From contig JAJFGB010000011.1 in NCBI GenBank assembly GCA_021776335.1, forward strand, positions 496,001 through 560,000: a stretch of 64,000 nt of DNA. The letters run 5' to 3'. The DNA is from Hyphococcus sp. (GTDB lineage: Bacteria > Pseudomonadota > Alphaproteobacteria > Caulobacterales > Parvularculaceae). Within the stretch, counting starts at the first letter, position 1. Every line of letters starts with the position of its first letter. The notes below the pieces were generated by a model that was not told the DNA's origin, did no database searches, and saw only the letters and a list, made by a program, of their open reading frames with translations. Positions 61,270 through 64,000 of this stretch are shown piece after piece. The translations under genes were made by a program, and so were the position numbers.

Positions 61270-61546
61270 AATTCGACTCCGATAGGCGCATTTATTGCGC
61301 CTTTGCGTCCTTTTTCACCCCGGTTTCTATCGCCCGGTTGTTTATGGAGCGCGGTCTCTAGCCCGCCGGCGAAAATGCGTCAAGCGGTCGAGGGCTAGAC
61401 CAACCATAGAGAGCGTGGATTCGGCGTATTTCCGGGCCCCCCGGCGGTCACCGACGCCCAAAGGCGGGACTTTAGATTGATCAACCATCCACGATGTGGC
61501 GCTCCTGTTGCCGAGCTCCCGTCAAGGCGCTAGACACCGCGTCCTT

Positions 61547-61636
61547 GGAGAGGTGCCGGAGTGGTCGATCGGGGCGGTCTCGAAAACCGTTGAGCGCGCA
61601 AGCGTTCCGAGGGTTCGAATCCCTCTCTCTCCGCCA
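61547..61636 (+). tRNA. tRNA-Ser (CGA anticodon)
   Basis: 90 bases with the long variable arm of class II tRNAs. Acceptor GGAGAGG/TCTCTCC, anticodon stem GCGGT/ACCGT with loop CTCGAAA (anticodon CGA), variable arm GAGCGCGCAAGCGTTC, T loop TTCGAAT, encoded GCCA end. Confidence 0.96.
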
Positions 61637-61666
61637 GGTTTTTCAGAAATATTTGATTTCCGGCGT

Positions 61667-63664
61667 TTATTTCAACAAGTCCTGAAACTCCATGATGTGC
61701 TCGTCTTCACCCTGATAGTCTTTCAATTTTTCGCCAAAATGGTCGATGAACACAGAGGTGTTATGATGCGTATCCAGGATGAATGGCATACCCTTGATGG
61801 TGTGAGGCATCCTTTCAATCAAATCTTCCTCCTCAAGCTCTAACCAATTGTCTCCGACAAGAACCTTATGGAGATCTATGTATTTGATCTTGTCGCTGAG
61901 GTATTGCGGGAATGTCGGTCTAAGGTCATAGGGGCGGGAATGAAGATCAATATTCCGGTCTAAATTTTCCCTGAGGCAGGCGATCGCTGATGATTCAGAT
62001 TCACGCATCAGAGCTTCACATGCGGGTTGCTTTTTGTACTCCAGGTTTGTGTAATTGCCCAAGACATAAACGTCTGGATTCATCTCAGAACTCTTTGCAA
62101 TATGTTCAATCAATCTAAATTTTTCTCTCTGCGTATAAAATGGCCGGTGAGAAGCTAAGATAATGTGTCCGATTCTTTTTCGGACGTCATCAGAATTTAA
62201 CGTGTCGACCAATTTTTGGCAGTCCAACTGGTTTTTGCCACGTTGTACAGCGACCAGGTCAACTTCTTCTTTTTCTAATGCCAGGTCACACATCAAGTAA
62301 GAAAGTGCGACCACACTATTTTTTTCCAGGTCGATATGTCTGATCAATGTGGTCCAATTTCCAGTTCTGAGCGTCTCGTTCTCATAATCATCTCCAGTGA
62401 CGAATGAGTCTCCCAGAATCAGAATAATCGAATTTTCATTCGCATCCGCATCTTTAGAAAAGATCGCGCCCCTTGGGTAGACCAGGTTTTTGTTCGCTGA
62501 ATAGTCAATGTTCATTCGGCTTGGATAACCATCATTCCTCACCACTAAAATGCAAGCTGTCAGCAGCACAGCCAGCATCGAAAGAATAAAGGGGATCAGC
62601 CATTTGCGCGGTATTGTTTTTTTATTCCTAAAAGGTTTTTCAATGACAAAATATGAAATCAACGACAGCACGAAGGTTAGGATAATCCATTCAAGTTTGT
62701 CATATTCGCTTGGCGTGCTGTCTTTAATTCTGGAAAATGCAAAAATTGGAAAGTGCCATAAATAGGCCGAATAGGATATTAGCCCGACGCCAACAAAAGG
62801 TTTTGAACTCAATATTTTACCAACTAGATCATCTCTTGATGAAAAGGCGATGATCAAAGAAACACCGATAACGGGCGCCATCGTTATTAAGCCAGGATGG
62901 GCTGTTTTCGCATTGAACAGCAAAATCGAACAGGTGATTAGAGACAAGCCAATCACCGGCAATATTTGGTTTGCCAGCGCATGCTTCAACCTGCCATGCT
63001 TTAACTCCAGATACGCCAATACTGATCCGGCAAGAAGCTCCCAGAACCGAGACATAGGAAGAAAGAAGTTCAGATCAGCATTTCTAACACTCATCACCTC
63101 CGAAAATAGCAGGCTGAGCAGAAGCATGCCGGAAAACAGCGTGAGCAGGTGATTTTTGAGAAATTTGTGAAAAAGCAATAAGAGTATTGGAAATACGATA
63201 TAGAATTGCTCCTCAATACCTAAACTCCAAGTGTGGAGAAACGGTTTCAGGAGGGCGCTATCGGCGCCGTATTCAGTGGTTGCAAAGTAGAAGAAAAAGT
63301 TAGAGCTGAAAAAGACTGCCGAGAGAATGCTGTTGCAATATTCAACGAACCCGCCAGGAAGAAGGTAATTCCATGCAAATGGAAAGCTTACCAACATAAC
63401 AGTAAACAGCACAGGCAAAATGCGTCTTGCCCGCCGCGCATAAAACTTTGAAAAACAGAAGGCGCCTTGCTCGAATAATTCGGATAGAATTATCCTCGTA
63501 ATCAGATACCCGCTTATGACAAAGAAGATATCTACACCGATATATCCGCCTTGAAACCAATCCCGTCCAAATATAACAAGTTCAGCGTGATAGAAGATTA
63601 CACTTAAGACGGCTATAGCGCGTAAGCCATCAACTTCTGAACGATAGCGCATGAAATAACTCAA
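61667..63664 (-). CDS. Acyltransferase-3 with SGNH domain (OafA-type)
   Basis: 665 residues. The membrane domain starts RSEVDGLRAIAVLSVIFYH with the acyltransferase-3 His, GGYIGVDIFFVISGYLIT and RRARRILP, then about ten membrane helices to about residue 375. A C-terminal periplasmic SGNH hydrolase-like domain follows (ILILGDSFVTGDDY as block I, HHNTSVFIDHFGEK near the end as block V with Asp/His). This fusion O-acetylates lipopolysaccharide, capsule or peptidoglycan in known members. The gene is clearly more AT-rich than its neighbours and ends 31 bases from the tRNA-Ser 3' end, pointing to acquisition. The ATG at 63664 or 63652 may be used. Confidence 0.92.
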   Translation of the reverse strand: MSYFMRYRSEVDGLRAIAVLSVIFYHAELVIFGRDWFQGGYIGVDIFFVISGYLITRIILSELFEQGAFCFSKFYARRARRILPVLFTVMLVSFPFAWNYLLPGGFVEYCNSILSAVFFSSNFFFYFATTEYGADSALLKPFLHTWSLGIEEQFYIVFPILLLLFHKFLKNHLLTLFSGMLLLSLLFSEVMSVRNADLNFFLPMSRFWELLAGSVLAYLELKHGRLKHALANQILPVIGLSLITCSILLFNAKTAHPGLITMAPVIGVSLIIAFSSRDDLVGKILSSKPFVGVGLISYSAYLWHFPIFAFSRIKDSTPSEYDKLEWIILTFVLSLISYFVIEKPFRNKKTIPRKWLIPFILSMLAVLLTACILVVRNDGYPSRMNIDYSANKNLVYPRGAIFSKDADANENSIILILGDSFVTGDDYENETLRTGNWTTLIRHIDLEKNSVVALSYLMCDLALEKEEVDLVAVQRGKNQLDCQKLVDTLNSDDVRKRIGHIILASHRPFYTQREKFRLIEHIAKSSEMNPDVYVLGNYTNLEYKKQPACEALMRESESSAIACLRENLDRNIDLHSRPYDLRPTFPQYLSDKIKYIDLHKVLVGDNWLELEEEDLIERMPHTIKGMPFILDTHHNTSVFIDHFGEKLKDYQGEDEHIMEFQDLLK

Positions 63665-64000
63665 AAAATTTTCAGGTTCTTACGCCATTCGTTCATGAAA
63701 TTCAATCACAGTCGCATTATTCCGCGGCATGGTATTTCGATTGCAAAACATGCGCACCGGATGATTGGCTGGATGGGATGTGCTCTTTCCGCTTTGTAAA
63801 GATGCTTCAATGGTCGGAACCATGTGAGCTAGCGCTAGGCTATATGCGCGCATTCCCTATTGGCGGCTGGTTCAGAATTGACTCTTCTGAGCGGCTTCAA
63901 TGCAGGGTCAATACAAATCAGATCATTGATCAAACTACCCGCAGCGCTCTTGTCAGCTTCAGCCGTCATTTGACTGTCATCGCATTGAAGATATGCGCGG
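63665..64000. other. Window end, no established gene
   Basis: 336 bases upstream of the acyltransferase. The first 170 bases presumably hold its promoter; the remainder may contain the end of another minus-strand gene (next entry). Confidence 0.35.
63835..64000 (-). CDS. Possible C-terminal end of a minus-strand gene
   Basis: An open frame runs in from the window edge for about 54 codons and stops at TAG 63837-63835, reading QMTAEADKSAAGSLINDL and ending AANRECAHIA. No family recognised. Could be chance. Confidence 0.22.
   Translation of the reverse strand, partial: RAYLQCDDSQMTAEADKSAAGSLINDLICIDPALKPLRRVNSEPAANRECAHIA

Overview
The window is a stretch of an alphaproteobacterial chromosome of moderately high GC, with lower-GC accessory patches. 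The evidence is the gene order serA/purA, the order mutM-rpsT-dnaA, a class II type aroA next to cmk and rpsA, a zinc-ribbon FYDLN protein (TIGR02300), an UrcA-family protein, a large TonB-dependent receptor and the C-terminally extended ribosomal protein L21. I cannot name the genus; a marine Parvularculales or Hyphomonadaceae-like organism is a guess.

Layout. 1-4.0 kb: serine and purine synthesis (serA, truncated by the window edge; purA) around an EamA transporter, with hairpin repeats between genes. 4.1-8.2 kb: a TonB-dependent receptor and an anchored thioredoxin-like protein. 8.3-11.7 kb: two tandem TPP riboswitches ahead of a two-gene operon, a hotdog-like protein of unknown role overlapping thiC. 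11.8-14.4 kb: acetyltransferase, aminotransferase and nitrilase. 14.5-18.7 kb: surface sugar genes on the minus strand, a UDP-sulfoquinovose synthase (sqdB-like) and rmlB-rmlD-rmlA without rmlC. 18.9-24.7 kb: tRNA-Ala, TIGR02300 protein, aroA, cmk, rpsA, mutM. 24.8-32.1 kb: the replication block rpsT, a divergent dnaA, dnaN, recF, gyrB.

33.4-44.3 kb is an accessory region. A tRNA-Arg(CCG) has its 3' end duplicated 2.1 kb downstream, framing a small island with a cysteine-rich Sel1-repeat lipoprotein and a second lipoprotein. It is followed by a membrane-anchored hypothetical, UrcA, LysR, YbaN-family, GGCT-like, cupin, PD40 propeller, M20 peptidase lipoprotein and patatin genes. 44.3-54.4 kb holds the most unusual locus: a VPLPA-CTERM-type surface protein, a LuxR-HTH/TPR regulator, a permuted papain-fold hydrolase, and a six-gene plus-strand operon. 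Three genes of that operon encode paralogues resembling clostridial P47, the TULIP-fold proteins of orfX-type neurotoxin clusters. No neurotoxin-like gene is present.

54.4-61.6 kb returns to ordinary genes: cold-shock protein, beta-helix protein, FrnE-type oxidoreductase with a crotonase, periplasmic DsrE protein, a short MreB-like protein, DUF2855, RimJ-type acetyltransferase, rpmA and rplU, tRNA-Ser(CGA). The window ends with an AT-rich OafA-type acyltransferase next to tRNA-Ser and possibly the tail of another gene.
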